Assembly: GCF_031453675.1 (NCBI RefSeq)
Contig: NZ_JAVIZX010000001.1
Span: 1,178,001-1,242,000 of the forward strand
From: Paracidovorax wautersii
GTDB lineage: Bacteria > Pseudomonadota > Gammaproteobacteria > Burkholderiales > Burkholderiaceae_C
Direction: 5' to 3'
DNA length: 64,000 nt
Part shown: positions 38,599 to 47,999 of the stretch, in pieces
Position numbering within the stretch: position 1 is the stretch's first letter
How the letters are laid out: the number at the start of each line of letters is the position of its first letter
Translations under genes and position numbers: made by a program
Notes under the pieces: generated by a model
Databases searched by the model: none
What the model was told of the DNA's origin: nothing
The model's input: only the letters and a program-made list of their open reading frames with translations

Positions 38599-39234
38599 TC
38601 AAGGCAAGGCGACGGCCGAATTCAGCGTGTACAGGCCGGTCAGGCTGGCCTGCCCCAGCACCGGTGCCTTCGCCAGCGCGGCGCGCACGTTGGCGCCGGT
38701 GAGCGGGCCGTCGACCTGCAGCGTGGGCGTGCCCAGCGCGTACACCGTGAACACGTAGTGGTGGACGATGGCGTCGTTCCACGGCGGGCAGGGGCCGTCG
38801 TAGCCGAAGTAGTCGCCGCTCATGTCCTTGTCGCCGGCGAACCAGCCCGTGTAGTCGTTGATGCCATGGCGCAGGCCCTCGGGCGCGGCGGGGCCGGGCT
38901 TGCCGCGCGGCGTGACGGCGCTGGAATGCGCACCGGCCGCGATCTCGGTGCGGCTGGCGGGAATGTCGAGCAGCAGCCAGTGGAAGAAGTCCACGCGTGG
39001 CAGGCTGGCGGGCACGGTGCGGCCTTCCTGGTTCACATCGTCGCCCTGGCTGGGCACGTCGGGGTCATGGCAGACGACGACGAAGGACTGTGTGCCGGCC
39101 GGTGCGCCACTCCAGACCAGGTGCGGATTGCGGTTGGCGGACAGCGCCACGTGCGTGGCCGCATCGGGCACGGCGAAGGCGAATTCGCCGGGAATGGCTT
39201 GGCCGTCCTGGAAGCTGTGGCTAGTGAGTTGCAT
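38599..39234 (-). CDS. YbhB/YbcL (PEBP, Raf-kinase-inhibitor-like) family protein
   Basis: Encodes 211 residues, somewhat longer than YbhB (158). The phosphatidylethanolamine-binding-protein fold is recognisable from NPHLVWSGAPAGTQSFVVVC, CHDPDVPSQGDDVNQEGRTV, FFHWLLLDIPASRTEIAAG, GDYFGYDGPCPPWND and HHYVFTVYALGTPTL, which includes the ligand-pocket residues (Asp, His and the GPCPP loop). Bacterial members bind small anionic ligands; the cellular role is unknown. AGGAG precedes the ATG at the right distance. Stands alone. Confidence 0.9.
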   Translation of the reverse strand: MQLTSHSFQDGQAIPGEFAFAVPDAATHVALSANRNPHLVWSGAPAGTQSFVVVCHDPDVPSQGDDVNQEGRTVPASLPRVDFFHWLLLDIPASRTEIAAGAHSSAVTPRGKPGPAAPEGLRHGINDYTGWFAGDKDMSGDYFGYDGPCPPWNDAIVHHYVFTVYALGTPTLQVDGPLTGANVRAALAKAPVLGQASLTGLYTLNSAVALP

Positions 39235-39403
39235 GCGTGAAGGCTCCTGTGCGGTGAGGGAACAAGAAGGGAGGCAGAAAGAAACAAACGGCCCCGGCGG
39301 ACCGAAAGCACTTCTTGCATTCTAGGAACCGTGCGCGGCACCGCAGGCAGCGCAGCCGATCAGATCGAGGCCAGATCCCGTCAATCTGGCGGGATATGTG
39401 CCG

Positions 39404-40285
39404 TCAGGCTTTCCGGCTCGGCCACAGCACCGAGGCAATGGCGGCCACCATGAGCGCCACGGCGGCCCAGTCCTGCCAGTGCAGCCGCTCGCCCAGCCAC
39501 AGCGCGCCGCTGAACACGCCCAGCACCGGGATGAACATCACCGATAGCGTGGAGGCCACCGGCGGCAGCCCGCGCGCCAGGTAGAACCACGCCGGCTGCG
39601 CGAAGCCGAAGGCCAGCACGGCGTTGTAGAGCACGGCGCCCCACACGGTCGGCGTGGGCACCACCCAGCGGCTCTGCTCGAACAGCACCGAGAGAACGGC
39701 CAGCACCGCCAGGGTCTGCACCGTCATCCAGAACGACAGCGTGAGCGTGGGCACCGGAATGGCGCTGCGCCGCAGCAGCTGCGTGCCCAGGCCCCAGCCG
39801 GCCGCGGCAGACAGCATCAGCAGCACGCCGAAGGGCCGCCCGCCGAGCGCGCTCAGCTCGTGCCACAACAGCAAGAGCACGCCGCCCGCCGCCGCGGCCA
39901 CGCCGGCCCAGGCGCGGGGCGCCAGGCGCTCGCCGAAACAGGCCGCGCCCAGCAGGGCCGAGAAGATGGGCATGGTGTAGCCCAGGATGGCGGCGCGGCC
40001 GCTGGAAAGTTCGGGAATGGCCAGGATGGCCAGCACATGCCACACCACCATGTTGGCCAGGCCCAGGCCGGCCAGGGGCCACCAGTAGGCCCGCGGCACG
40101 GCGAAGGGCACACGCAGGGCCACCAGCACCACGCCGAGCAGCGGCAGCCCCAGGCCCAGCACCAGCGCGCGGAAGGTGAGCGGCGGAAAGCCCGTCACGC
40201 CCAGCTTCATTACCGGCCAGTTCAGCCCCCAGACCAGGGTCAGGAGGACTAGGACGAGCAGCTGGCGGGAGGTGAGGGCGGGCAT
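39404..40285 (-). CDS. EamA/DMT family transporter
   Basis: Encodes 293 residues from ATG 40285 ([20 protein letters not shown]), with ten hydrophobic helices in two EamA repeats. Repeat 1: [19 protein letters not shown]; repeat 2: [20 protein letters not shown] (approximate boundaries), ending with [17 protein letters not shown], the conserved GExL motif of drug/metabolite transporters. Substrate unknown. Divergent from pyrF with a short shared upstream region. Confidence 0.88.
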   Translation of the reverse strand: MPALTSRQLLVLVLLTLVWGLNWPVMKLGVTGFPPLTFRALVLGLGLPLLGVVLVALRVPFAVPRAYWWPLAGLGLANMVVWHVLAILAIPELSSGRAAILGYTMPIFSALLGAACFGERLAPRAWAGVAAAAGGVLLLLWHELSALGGRPFGVLLMLSAAAGWGLGTQLLRRSAIPVPTLTLSFWMTVQTLAVLAVLSVLFEQSRWVVPTPTVWGAVLYNAVLAFGFAQPAWFYLARGLPPVASTLSVMFIPVLGVFSGALWLGERLHWQDWAAVALMVAAIASVLWPSRKA

Positions 40286-40363
40286 GGGCGCGCATTGTGC
40301 CGCCATGGCACGGCCCGCGCAGTCGTGCGCGGCACCTGGCCGGCGCCAGGGGGGGGCGCCTTC

Positions 40364-40369
40364 TACAAT
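40364..40369 (+). promoter_or_regulatory. -10 element placing pyrF transcription start at its ATG
   Basis: TACAAT ends seven bases before ATG 40377, so the first transcribed base would be the A of the start codon. The gap CCCGGCC carries no ribosome binding site. Confidence 0.5.
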
Positions 40370-40376
40370 CCCGGCC

Positions 40377-41201
40377 ATGACCTTCATCGACATGCTGCGC
40401 GACGCCACCACGCAGAACGCCTCCATGCTGTGCGTGGGCCTGGACCCCGAACCCACGCGCTTCCCCGCCCCGCTGCAAGGCAGCGCGCACAAGATCTACG
40501 ACTTCTGCGCCGCCATCGTCGATGCCACGGCCGACCTCGCCTGCGCCTTCAAGCCGCAGATCGCCTACTTCGCCGCGCACCGCGCCGAAGACCAGCTCGA
40601 ACGCCTGATGCAGCACATGCGCGCCAACGCCCCGCACGTGCCGGTGATCCTGGACGCCAAGCGCGGCGACATCGGCTCCACCGCCGAGCAGTACGCCAAG
40701 GAGGCCTTCGAGCGCTACGGCGCCGACTCGGTCACGCTGTCGCCCTTCATGGGCTTCGACTCGATCTCGCCCTACCTGGCCTACCACGGCAAGAGCGCCT
40801 TCCTGCTGTGCCGCACCTCCAACCCGGGCGGCGACGATCTGCAGGCCCGCGCGCTGGCCGACGTGCCCGGCCAGCCGCGCATGTTCGAACACATCGCCGC
40901 GCTGTCGCAGGGGCCGTGGAACACCAACGGCCAGCTGGGCCTGGTGGTGGGCGCCACGCGCCCGCAGGAGATCGAGCGCGTGCGCGAGCTCGCCCCCACG
41001 CTGCCCCTGCTGATCCCCGGCGTGGGCGCCCAGGGCGGCGACGCCGTGGCCACCGTGCGCGCCGGCCTGCGCGAGAACGGGCCGATCATCGTCAACTCCT
41101 CGCGCGCCATCCTGTATGCGTCGCAGGGCGACGACTTCGCGGCGGCCGCACGCGCCGCCGCCCTCGCCACGCGCGACACGCTGAACGCAGCCCGGGCCTG
41201 A
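40377..41201 (+). CDS. pyrF: Orotidine 5'-phosphate decarboxylase, subfamily 2
   Basis: Encodes 274 residues, the length of the longer subfamily-2 enzymes. It makes UMP from OMP. The start [20 protein letters not shown] and [11 protein letters not shown] are typical. The catalytic Lys/Asp motif [17 protein letters not shown] (Lys95) is intact; [18 protein letters not shown] and [13 protein letters not shown] form the phosphate-binding end. A LysR gene follows after 17 bp. Confidence 0.96.
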   Translation: MTFIDMLRDATTQNASMLCVGLDPEPTRFPAPLQGSAHKIYDFCAAIVDATADLACAFKPQIAYFAAHRAEDQLERLMQHMRANAPHVPVILDAKRGDIGSTAEQYAKEAFERYGADSVTLSPFMGFDSISPYLAYHGKSAFLLCRTSNPGGDDLQARALADVPGQPRMFEHIAALSQGPWNTNGQLGLVVGATRPQEIERVRELAPTLPLLIPGVGAQGGDAVATVRAGLRENGPIIVNSSRAILYASQGDDFAAAARAAALATRDTLNAARA

Positions 41202-41218
41202 CCGCCCGGCTGCCCGCC

Positions 41219-42115
41219 ATGCAGCTCAAGTGGCTGGAAGACTTCATCCTGCTGGCGCAGGAGCGCAGCTTCACGCGCGCGGCGGAGCTGCGCCACGTCA
41301 CCCACCCGGCGTTCGGCCGGCGCATCCGCTCGCTGGAGGCCTGGGCCGGCACGCCGCTGGTCGAGCGCGGCGGCGGGCCCGTGCGGCTCACGCCCGCGGG
41401 CCAGGTGCTGCTGGACAGCGCCGAGCAGATGGCGCGCAACCTCGCGCAGTCGCATGAAGAGATGCAGGCCGTCGCCGGCCGGCAGGCGCGCACCGTCACG
41501 CTGGCCACGGGCCGCACGCTGGCGCGCACCGTGGTGGCCGACCTGCTGGTGCGCCTGCGCCCGGTGCTGGCCGACGGCGAGCTGCGCATCCTCACGCGCA
41601 CCCTGGCCGAGGCCGTGGGCGAGATGCAGCGCGGCGAGGCCGACTTCTCCCTCATCTACCACCACCCCACACTGGTGGTGCCGCTGGACGCGCGCCAGTT
41701 CTCGCACCTGACGCTGGCCAGCGACCGGCTGGTGCCGCTGTCGCGTGCGGACGCCAGCGGCGCGCCGGTGTTCCGCTTCGCCGCGCAGGACGGCCCCGTG
41801 CCCTACGTGGCGTATGCCCGCACCCTGGCCCTGGGCCGGCTGGTGGAAGACCACCTGGCCAACCACCGCGCGGCGCCGCGCCTGCAGCGGCTGGTGGAAT
41901 GTGATTCGCCCGATGCGCACTACGAATACGTGCTCAAGGGCCTGGGCGTGTCGTGGCTGCCGTGGTCGATGGCGCATGCCGACGTGAAGGCGGGCCGGCT
42001 GGCCGCCGCCGGCGACAAGCGCATGGAGATCCGCTTCGATGTGCGTCTGTACCGCCCCAAGCGCCGCCTGGGTGCGCTGGCCGAGACGCTCTGGACGCTG
42101 ATGAGCCGGCGCTGA
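41219..42115 (+). CDS. LysR family transcriptional regulator
   Basis: Encodes 298 residues. The N-terminal winged helix-turn-helix reads MQLKWLEDFILLAQERSFTR and AAELRHVTHPAFGRRIRSLE; the second half is a LysR substrate-binding domain (residues about 90-295). It is close behind pyrF and ends directly at a palindromic element. Downstream genes encode a Bug binding protein and a hydrolase, possible targets. Inducer unknown. Confidence 0.9.
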   Translation: MQLKWLEDFILLAQERSFTRAAELRHVTHPAFGRRIRSLEAWAGTPLVERGGGPVRLTPAGQVLLDSAEQMARNLAQSHEEMQAVAGRQARTVTLATGRTLARTVVADLLVRLRPVLADGELRILTRTLAEAVGEMQRGEADFSLIYHHPTLVVPLDARQFSHLTLASDRLVPLSRADASGAPVFRFAAQDGPVPYVAYARTLALGRLVEDHLANHRAAPRLQRLVECDSPDAHYEYVLKGLGVSWLPWSMAHADVKAGRLAAAGDKRMEIRFDVRLYRPKRRLGALAETLWTLMSRR

Positions 42116-42382
42116 GAACGTGTTTACGATCTCGCAGGGGTCGCGTTGAAGCGCAATCGGGAGGAGTGGACGCTTCGTATGCGCCGCATGGGCTCGTGCC
42201 CATGCAAGCATTCGAGGCGTCCAATCGCCCGATTTCGCTCCAACCCTTCGGGCAGTGGCGTTTGCGGGCGGTCTGCGGCGTTGCGGCGCTGGTGGATAGC
42301 CGAGCTATCCACGGCGCACCGCGCCTTGCATCCCCTCCCGCAAACGCCGCTGCGCGGCCCCAGGGAGATCGTCAACACGTTC
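42116..42382. mobile_element. 267-bp three-armed palindromic element (MITE-like)
   Basis: Ends GAACGTGTTTACGATCTC (42116-42133) and, inverted, 42365-42382 match at 17 of 18 bases. Between them sit two large hairpins: arm 1, 42145-42161 with 42228-42244 (15 of 17), enclosing TGGACGC/GCGTCCA and CATGGGC/GCCCATG; arm 2, GGCGTTTGCGGG (42257-42268) with 42337-42348 (perfect), enclosing GTGGATAGC/GCTATCCAC. The element starts at the base after the LysR stop TGA, and TGA also follows its right end, a possible 3-bp target duplication. No ORF inside. No transposase seen. Confidence 0.75.
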
Positions 42383-42525
42383 TGAGGCCGCACGCCGCGT
42401 CCTCGCTGCACTCCGGCGGCGGCTGCAACCAGGCCCAATCGGCACGGCTTCGTGCCATTTCGGCACCATGCTGCAGTGCACGCCTTCGCACAATCGGCTC
42501 CATCACCCCCCGAAGGAGCCCCCCC

Positions 42526-43515
42526 ATGAAGACCGCCTCCCTGCCGCGCCGCGGCGCCCTGGCCCTCGCCGCCGGCGCCACGCTGCTGGCCGCTGCGCCC
42601 GCCGCATTCGCCCAGGCCCCGGCCTACCCCACCAAGCCCATCACCATCGTGGTCGGCTACCCGGCCGGCGGCAGCACCGACCTGGTGGGCCGCATGGTGG
42701 GCACCGAGCTGTCCAACCGCCTGGGCCAGCCCGTGGTGATCGAGAACCTGGGCGGCGCGGGCGGCTCCATCGGCGCGCAGAAGGTCGCCAACGCGCAGCC
42801 CGACGGCTACACGCTGCTGGTGGGCGCGAGCAATGAGCTGGCCATCACCAACCTGGTCAACAAGAAGATCAAGTACGGCATCAAGGACTTCACGGCCATC
42901 GGCATGGTGTCCTCGCAGCCCATGGTGCTGGTCGCCTCGCCCAGCGCGGGCGTGAAGACCGCCGCCGAGTTCACGCAGCTGGTCGCCAAGAACCCTGGCA
43001 AGTTCAGCTACGGCAGCTCCGGCGTGGGCACGGCGCTGCACCTGACGGGCGAGATGGTCAAGGAACAGGGCAAGCTGTTCATGACGCACATCCCCTACCG
43101 CGGCGTGGCGCCGCTCACCAACGACCTGATCGGCAACAACCTGGAGTTCGGCGTGTTCGTGCTCTCCAGCGGCCTGCCGCACATCCGCAGCGGCAAGGTG
43201 ATCGCGCTGGGCACCAGCGAAGCCAAGCGCTCGGCCATCACGCCGGACATCCCCGCCCTGTCGGAGACGCCGCAGTTCAAGAACGTGGACATGACGATCT
43301 GGTTCGCGCTGATGGCCCCCGCCAACCTGCCCAAGCCCATCCACGAAAAGCTGAAGAAGGCGCTGAACGACACGCTGCAGTCGCCCGACTTCCGCAAGAA
43401 GATGGAAGCCAGCGGCTCCGTGGTGGCCTCGCCCACCGTGGACATCGACAAGTACCTGGGCAGCGAGATCGCCAAGTACCAGAAGATCGTGCAGTTCGCC
43501 AAGATCGAGGAATGA
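42526..43515 (+). CDS. Bug/TctC family periplasmic binding protein
   Basis: Encodes 329 residues from ATG 42526, with GAAGGAG upstream. Signal peptide: twin-arginine-like start LPRRGALALAAGATLLAAAP, cut after AFA. The mature protein has YPTKPITIVVGYPAGGSTDL, RLGQPVVIENLGGAGGSIGA and AQPDGYTLLVG, the hallmark of the family that binds carboxylic acids for tripartite tricarboxylate transporters and is greatly expanded in Comamonadaceae and Bordetella. No TctAB genes are nearby. Its stop overlaps the start of a deacylase-type hydrolase, suggesting the ligand and the hydrolase substrate are related. Confidence 0.92.
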   Translation: MKTASLPRRGALALAAGATLLAAAPAAFAQAPAYPTKPITIVVGYPAGGSTDLVGRMVGTELSNRLGQPVVIENLGGAGGSIGAQKVANAQPDGYTLLVGASNELAITNLVNKKIKYGIKDFTAIGMVSSQPMVLVASPSAGVKTAAEFTQLVAKNPGKFSYGSSGVGTALHLTGEMVKEQGKLFMTHIPYRGVAPLTNDLIGNNLEFGVFVLSSGLPHIRSGKVIALGTSEAKRSAITPDIPALSETPQFKNVDMTIWFALMAPANLPKPIHEKLKKALNDTLQSPDFRKKMEASGSVVASPTVDIDKYLGSEIAKYQKIVQFAKIEE

Positions 43516-44495
43516 TGAGCACCCACGCGCCCCTCACCTTCACCCTGCCCGCGCCGGACATCGCGCCCTGGCGCGCCGGCAACACCGGCACCGAAGGCGT
43601 CTGGAAGTTCGACAGCGGCCAACCCGGCCGCGACGTGATGATCAGCGCGCTGGTGCACGGCAACGAGCTGTGCGGCGCCTGGGCCCTCAAGGGCCTGCTG
43701 GAGGCCGGCGTGCGCCCGCAGCGCGGCACGCTCACGCTGGCGTTCTGCAACCTGGAGGCGTTCGACCGCTTCGATCCGCAGAACCACGACGCCTCGCGTT
43801 TCATCGACCAGGACATGAACCGCCAGTGGCTGGACGAGCGCATGGACGCCGGCGACAGCCGCGAACGCCGCCGCGCCGCCGCGCTGCGCCCGTTCATCGA
43901 GCGCGCCGCCTGGCTGCTGGACATCCATTCGATGCACGAGCGCGCCGCGCCGCTGCTGCTGACCGGCGTGCAGCCGCGCAACCTGCAGCTGGCCAAGGCC
44001 ATGGGCGCGCCGGAACACATCGTCGTCGATGCCGGCCACAAGGACGGCGTGCGCATGCGCGACTACGGCCGCTTCGGCCTGGCCGATGCGGACGCGGGCG
44101 ATTCGCGCTCGCTGCTCGTCGAATGCGGCTTCCACGGCGACGTGGGCAGCCGTGACGTGGCCTACGACCAGTGCGTGCGCTTCCTGGAAGCCGCCGGCAC
44201 GCTGGACGCCGCCGACACCGCGCGCCTGCTGCCCGGCTGGCGCCAGCCCGATGCCCCGCGCCAGTGGGCGCTGGAAGTCACCGGCCCGGTCGTCGCCAAG
44301 AGCGAGCGCTTCCGCTTCACCGAGCCCTTCTCGGGTCTGGAAGTGATCGCCAAGGCCGGCACCGTCATCGGCGACAACGACGGCGAGGCGGTCGCCACGC
44401 CGTACGACGACTGCGTGCTGGTGATGCCCTCCACCCGCCAGGCCCGCGCCGGCGTGACGGTGGTGCGCTACGCGCAGCGGCGACGGATGGAGTGA
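43512..44495 (+). CDS. Succinylglutamate desuccinylase/aspartoacylase family hydrolase
   Basis: Encodes 327 residues. The start ATGATG at 43512 overlaps the stop of the binding-protein gene. Zinc-ligand motif HGNELCG (His49, Glu52) and the third ligand in LLDIHSMHE are present, as are ECGFHGD with a catalytic Glu and QDMNRQWLDERMDAG. The family hydrolyses N-acylated amino acids such as N-acetylaspartate or N-succinylglutamate. With the Bug protein it suggests uptake and hydrolysis of an N-acyl amino acid. Exact substrate not readable. Confidence 0.85.
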   Translation: MMSTHAPLTFTLPAPDIAPWRAGNTGTEGVWKFDSGQPGRDVMISALVHGNELCGAWALKGLLEAGVRPQRGTLTLAFCNLEAFDRFDPQNHDASRFIDQDMNRQWLDERMDAGDSRERRRAAALRPFIERAAWLLDIHSMHERAAPLLLTGVQPRNLQLAKAMGAPEHIVVDAGHKDGVRMRDYGRFGLADADAGDSRSLLVECGFHGDVGSRDVAYDQCVRFLEAAGTLDAADTARLLPGWRQPDAPRQWALEVTGPVVAKSERFRFTEPFSGLEVIAKAGTVIGDNDGEAVATPYDDCVLVMPSTRQARAGVTVVRYAQRRRME

Positions 44496-44649
44496 AGCCC
44501 CGCCGAGCGGCTGTGCCGCTCCCGGCGGTCGCCCTTCGGGCGCGTCCAGGCCTGCGCAGGCAGGATGGGAGCCGCGGCACATAGCCCTCGCGCTTACCGC
44601 GCTGTTGCGCGGCCAGGCAGCACGGGTCTGCCTGCCAAGGGCGGCACAC

Positions 44650-44708
44650 TGCTATACATTGAATAGCTGACCGCGCTTATTCGACGAGCGTTAGCAGGCA
44701 AAAAGACC
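44650..44708. repeat. Interspersed palindromic repeat copy
   Basis: TGCTATACATTGAATAGCTG, then ACCGCGCTTATTCGACGAGC and GTTAGCAGGCAAAAAG. It lies between the convergent hydrolase and EamA genes. Before it, GAGCGGC/GCCGCTC near 44505-44525 forms a small hairpin after the hydrolase stop. Confidence 0.5.
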
Positions 44709-44717
44709 AATATCGGG

Positions 44718-45656
44718 CTACCGCCGCGCCCAGCGGGGCCCCAGCACCACGCAGGCCAGCGCCGCGACCACGCAGGCGACGCCCGCCCACTGCCAGGCCG
44801 TCACCACCTCGCCCAATACCAGCAGCCCAGCCGCCAGGCCCACCACCGGCACGCCCAGGCTGAACGGCGCGACGCGGTTGGCAGGAAAGCGGGTGAGCAG
44901 GCTGGTCCACAGGCCGTAGCCGATGATGGTGGCCACCCAGCCCAGATAGGCCACGGCGCCCCAGCCCAGCAGCGGCACGCCGGCCCAGGCCTCGGCGTGC
45001 AGCCAGCGGGCGGCGTCGGCGTCGAAGAGCGCGGACAGCGCGGCGAACGGCAGGATGGGCACCAGGCTGATCCAGGCCACGAAGGCCAGCGGGTCGTAGC
45101 CCGGGGAGGACGCCTGCGCCAGCCGCGCCACGATGTTGGACACCGCCCAGGACGCGGCCGCGCCCAGGGTGAGCAGCACGCCCAGGGCCGTGACCTCGCC
45201 CGCGCTGGCAGCCGGGCCGATGAAGTTCATGGCAAAGCACGCCAGCCCCAGGGCGGCCAGCGCCATGCCCAGCACCAGCGGCCGGCCCGGCCGCTCGCGC
45301 AGGGCCGCGAAGGCGAAGAGCGCGGTGAAGAACACCTGCGTCTGCATCAGCACGCTGGCCAGTGCCGCCGTCATGCCGACGCGCAGCGCGAAGAAGCCGA
45401 AGCCGAACTGCCCCACGCCCTGGAACAGGCCGAACAGCACCAGCCAGCGCCATTGCACCCGCGGTGCCCGCACGAACAGCACCAGCGGCAAGGCGGCGCA
45501 CAGGTAGCGCGCGGCCCCCAGCTGGAACGGCGTGAAGTGGCGCAGGCCCCATTTCATCGCCACGAAGTTCACGCCCCAGATGACGACGACCGCCAGCGCG
45601 GCGAGCAGATCGCGTAACCCCATCACGGCCGCCGGGGACCGGGTCGGAGCGTTCAT
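44718..45656 (-). CDS. EamA/DMT family transporter (O-acetylserine exporter-like)
   Basis: Encodes 312 residues from ATG 45656, with GCGAGGG upstream. Ten membrane helices in two EamA repeats: VIWGVNFVAMKWGLRHFTPF, LGAARYLCAALPLVL and ASVLMQTQVFFTALFAF in the first; TLGAAASWAVSNIVARLAQ and IIGYGLWTSLLTRFPANRVA in the second. The VNFVAMKWGL and LVLGEVVTAWQW motifs resemble EamA (YddG/EamA group), exporters of cysteine-pathway metabolites. Substrate not certain. Confidence 0.9.
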   Translation of the reverse strand: MNAPTRSPAAVMGLRDLLAALAVVVIWGVNFVAMKWGLRHFTPFQLGAARYLCAALPLVLFVRAPRVQWRWLVLFGLFQGVGQFGFGFFALRVGMTAALASVLMQTQVFFTALFAFAALRERPGRPLVLGMALAALGLACFAMNFIGPAASAGEVTALGVLLTLGAAASWAVSNIVARLAQASSPGYDPLAFVAWISLVPILPFAALSALFDADAARWLHAEAWAGVPLLGWGAVAYLGWVATIIGYGLWTSLLTRFPANRVAPFSLGVPVVGLAAGLLVLGEVVTAWQWAGVACVVAALACVVLGPRWARR

Positions 45657-45864
45657 GGGCAAGCCCTCGCCAGGCTGTGCGCAGGGCCGTGGGGCGTGGT
45701 GAGAGAGGGGCCGCGGCGCCGGCCGGTGCAAGGGGAGGAATCCATGGGAAGGTGCATCGCAGTAGGGAAAAGGCAACGCTCCGGGGCGCAGCAGCCGTCC
45801 GAGTATCCACGGCAGCGGACACCAGCGGGGCAGACAGGGCACCGTTTTCCAAACGCCGGCGCAA

Positions 45865-45901
45865 TTGACGTACATCAAGCCCTTACTTGGCACGCATCAA
45901 T
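45865..45901 (+). promoter_or_regulatory. FNR-like box and possible sigma-28 promoter before the chemoreceptor
   Basis: TTGACGTACATCAA (45865-45878) fits the FNR/Anr consensus TTGAT-N4-ATCAA with one mismatch. Overlapping it, TCAAG-N14-GCATCAAT (45875-45901) has the spacing of a FliA promoter (TAAAG-N14-GCCGATAA) but an imperfect -10. The rest of the 321-bp divergent gap shows nothing else. Confidence 0.4.
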
Positions 45902-45977
45902 ACATTGCGTTACACCCTCATGGAATGCACCAACCTGGTGCCTGTGCAGGGCGCACGCATTTTGCTGAAGAACCGCC

Positions 45978-47954
45978 ATGAACGCCCTACTCACTCGCCT
46001 CCCGCTCCTGCAGAAATTCATCATCCTCGCGCTGGTGAGCATGCTGATGAGCGTCGTCCCGATCTACCTCCATGTGAGCAGCGCGCTGGGCGACATCCGC
46101 CATGCCGCCCGCGAGGTGCAGGGCGCACCGCCGCTGCTGGCGGTCTACAAGGCCGTGCAGGTGATCCAGGTGCACCGGGGGCTTTCGGCCGGCATGCTGG
46201 GCGGTGACGAGGGCCTGGCGGCGCGCCGCCCGGCCGCGCGCGATGCGGTGGCGAAGGCCATCGAGCAGGTCACCGCCCAGCTGGCGGCGGCCGAGGCGCC
46301 CTCTGCCGAGCAGGCCGCCTGGGGCCAGGCGCGCAGCCGCTGGCAGGAGCTGGAGCAGGCCGTGGCCGCACGCTCGCTGCAGCCGGGGCAAAGCACCGCC
46401 CGGCACACGGCGCTGATCGCCGAGGTGATGCTGATCGGCGACACGCTGCGCCACCACTACGGCCTGCAGGTGGACGCGGACGACGACCGCAATGCGCTGA
46501 TCCAGGCCTCGCTGGTGCACGCGCCCATGCTGGGCGAGAAGCTGGGCGTGATGCGCGCGCTGGGCTCCGGCTTCCTCGGCCGCAAGGAGGCACCGCCCGA
46601 AGGCCGCGCCACGCTGGCCGCGCTGCAGCAGCGGGTGCTGGAGCTGCGCGGCGATACCTTCCGCGGCTTCGACCGCGCGGTGCGCGACAACCCGGTGTTC
46701 CGCAGCCAGCTCACGACGCAGACGCAGGCCGTGGCCGCGCAGATCGACGCGGCCCTGCAGCTGGCGGACCAGAACGTCATCCAGGCGACCGAACTCACCC
46801 TGCCCACGCAGGAGTACTTCGACGCCTTCACCCGCACCATCGACGCGCTGAACGCCGTCAACACCGAGGCCATGAACACGCTGAACGACGCGCTGCAGGC
46901 CCACATGCAGGCGCTGCGCCAGGCCCTGGTGCTGCAGGCGCTGGTACTGCTGGCGACGGGCGCCGTGGCCATCGCGCTGATGGTGGTGTTCGTGCGCTCC
47001 ATCACCGGCCCGCTGTCCCAGGCCGTGGCCCTGTCCCAGGCCGTGGCACGCGGCGACCTGTCGGGCGGGCCCATCGCCCACGGCAGCGACGAGGTGGGCC
47101 GCCTCATGGCCGCGCTGCTGCAGATGCGCGCCCAGCTCACCCAGGTGGTGGGCCGCGTGCGCAGCGGTGCCGAAGGCGTGGCCACGGCCAGCGCCGAGAT
47201 CGCGCAGGGCAACACCGACCTGTCGGCCCGCACCGAGAGCCAGGCCAGCGCGCTGGAGGAGACCGCCGCGTCCATGGAGCAGATGACGGCCACCGTGCGC
47301 CAGAACGCCGACAGCGCCGCACAGGCCAGCCAGCTGGCCGCCAGCGCCAGCACCGTGGCGCTGCAGGGCGGCGAGGTGGTCACGCAGGTGGTGCAGACCA
47401 TGCAGGGCATCCACGCGTCGTCCGGCAAGATCGCCGACATCATCGGCGTGATCGATTCCATCGCCTTCCAGACCAACATCCTGGCGCTGAACGCCGCCGT
47501 GGAAGCGGCCCGCGCGGGCGAGCAGGGCCGGGGCTTCGCCGTGGTGGCCGGCGAGGTGCGGGCCCTGGCCGGGCGCAGCGCCCAGGCGGCCAAGGAGATC
47601 AAGACCCTCATCACCGAGAGCGTGCAGGGCGTGGAGCAGGGCAATGCGCTGGCCGCCCGCGCCGGCAGCACCATGCAGGAGGTGGTGGACGCCGTGCGTC
47701 GGGTGACCGACATCATGGGCGAGATCAGCGCCGCCAGCCGGGAGCAGTCGCAGGGCGTGGCGCAGGTGGGCGAGGCGGTGACGCAGATGGACCAGGCCAC
47801 GCAGCAGAACGCCGCCCTGGTCGAGGAAATGGCCGCCGCCGCCAGCAGCCTGCGCGGCCAGGCGCAGGAGCTGGTGTCGGTGGTGGCGGTGTTCCGGCTG
47901 GGCGCCGGCGGCGACGCATCCGCCACTACCGGCGGCACAATGCTATTGAATTAA
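45978..47954 (+). CDS. Methyl-accepting chemotaxis protein
   Basis: Encodes 658 residues. A first membrane helix (about 12-30), a large periplasmic domain of about 290 residues, a second helix (about 312-335), HAMP, then the signalling coiled coil. The periplasmic start [20 protein letters not shown] resembles NIT-type nitrate/nitrite-sensing domains. The signalling hairpin tip [20 protein letters not shown] is conserved, and methylation helices contain [20 protein letters not shown]. The last residues MLLN come from a repeat copy that begins inside the gene (47943). No C-terminal CheR-binding pentapeptide. Monocistronic. Confidence 0.93.
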   Translation: MNALLTRLPLLQKFIILALVSMLMSVVPIYLHVSSALGDIRHAAREVQGAPPLLAVYKAVQVIQVHRGLSAGMLGGDEGLAARRPAARDAVAKAIEQVTAQLAAAEAPSAEQAAWGQARSRWQELEQAVAARSLQPGQSTARHTALIAEVMLIGDTLRHHYGLQVDADDDRNALIQASLVHAPMLGEKLGVMRALGSGFLGRKEAPPEGRATLAALQQRVLELRGDTFRGFDRAVRDNPVFRSQLTTQTQAVAAQIDAALQLADQNVIQATELTLPTQEYFDAFTRTIDALNAVNTEAMNTLNDALQAHMQALRQALVLQALVLLATGAVAIALMVVFVRSITGPLSQAVALSQAVARGDLSGGPIAHGSDEVGRLMAALLQMRAQLTQVVGRVRSGAEGVATASAEIAQGNTDLSARTESQASALEETAASMEQMTATVRQNADSAAQASQLAASASTVALQGGEVVTQVVQTMQGIHASSGKIADIIGVIDSIAFQTNILALNAAVEAARAGEQGRGFAVVAGEVRALAGRSAQAAKEIKTLITESVQGVEQGNALAARAGSTMQEVVDAVRRVTDIMGEISAASREQSQGVAQVGEAVTQMDQATQQNAALVEEMAAAASSLRGQAQELVSVVAVFRLGAGGDASATTGGTMLLN

Positions 47955-47998
47955 TAGCTACATGCGCTTATTGCATAAGCGCTACAGGCCTAAAACGC
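47943..47998. repeat. Interspersed repeat copy between chemoreceptor and uvrA
   Basis: CTATTGAATTAATAGCTAC, then GCGCTTAT/ATAAGCGC around TGC, then TACAGGCCTAAAACG. It overlaps the last four codons and stop of the chemoreceptor and reaches the uvrA stop, so the two convergent genes are separated only by the repeat. Confidence 0.65.
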
Positions 47999-47999
47999 T

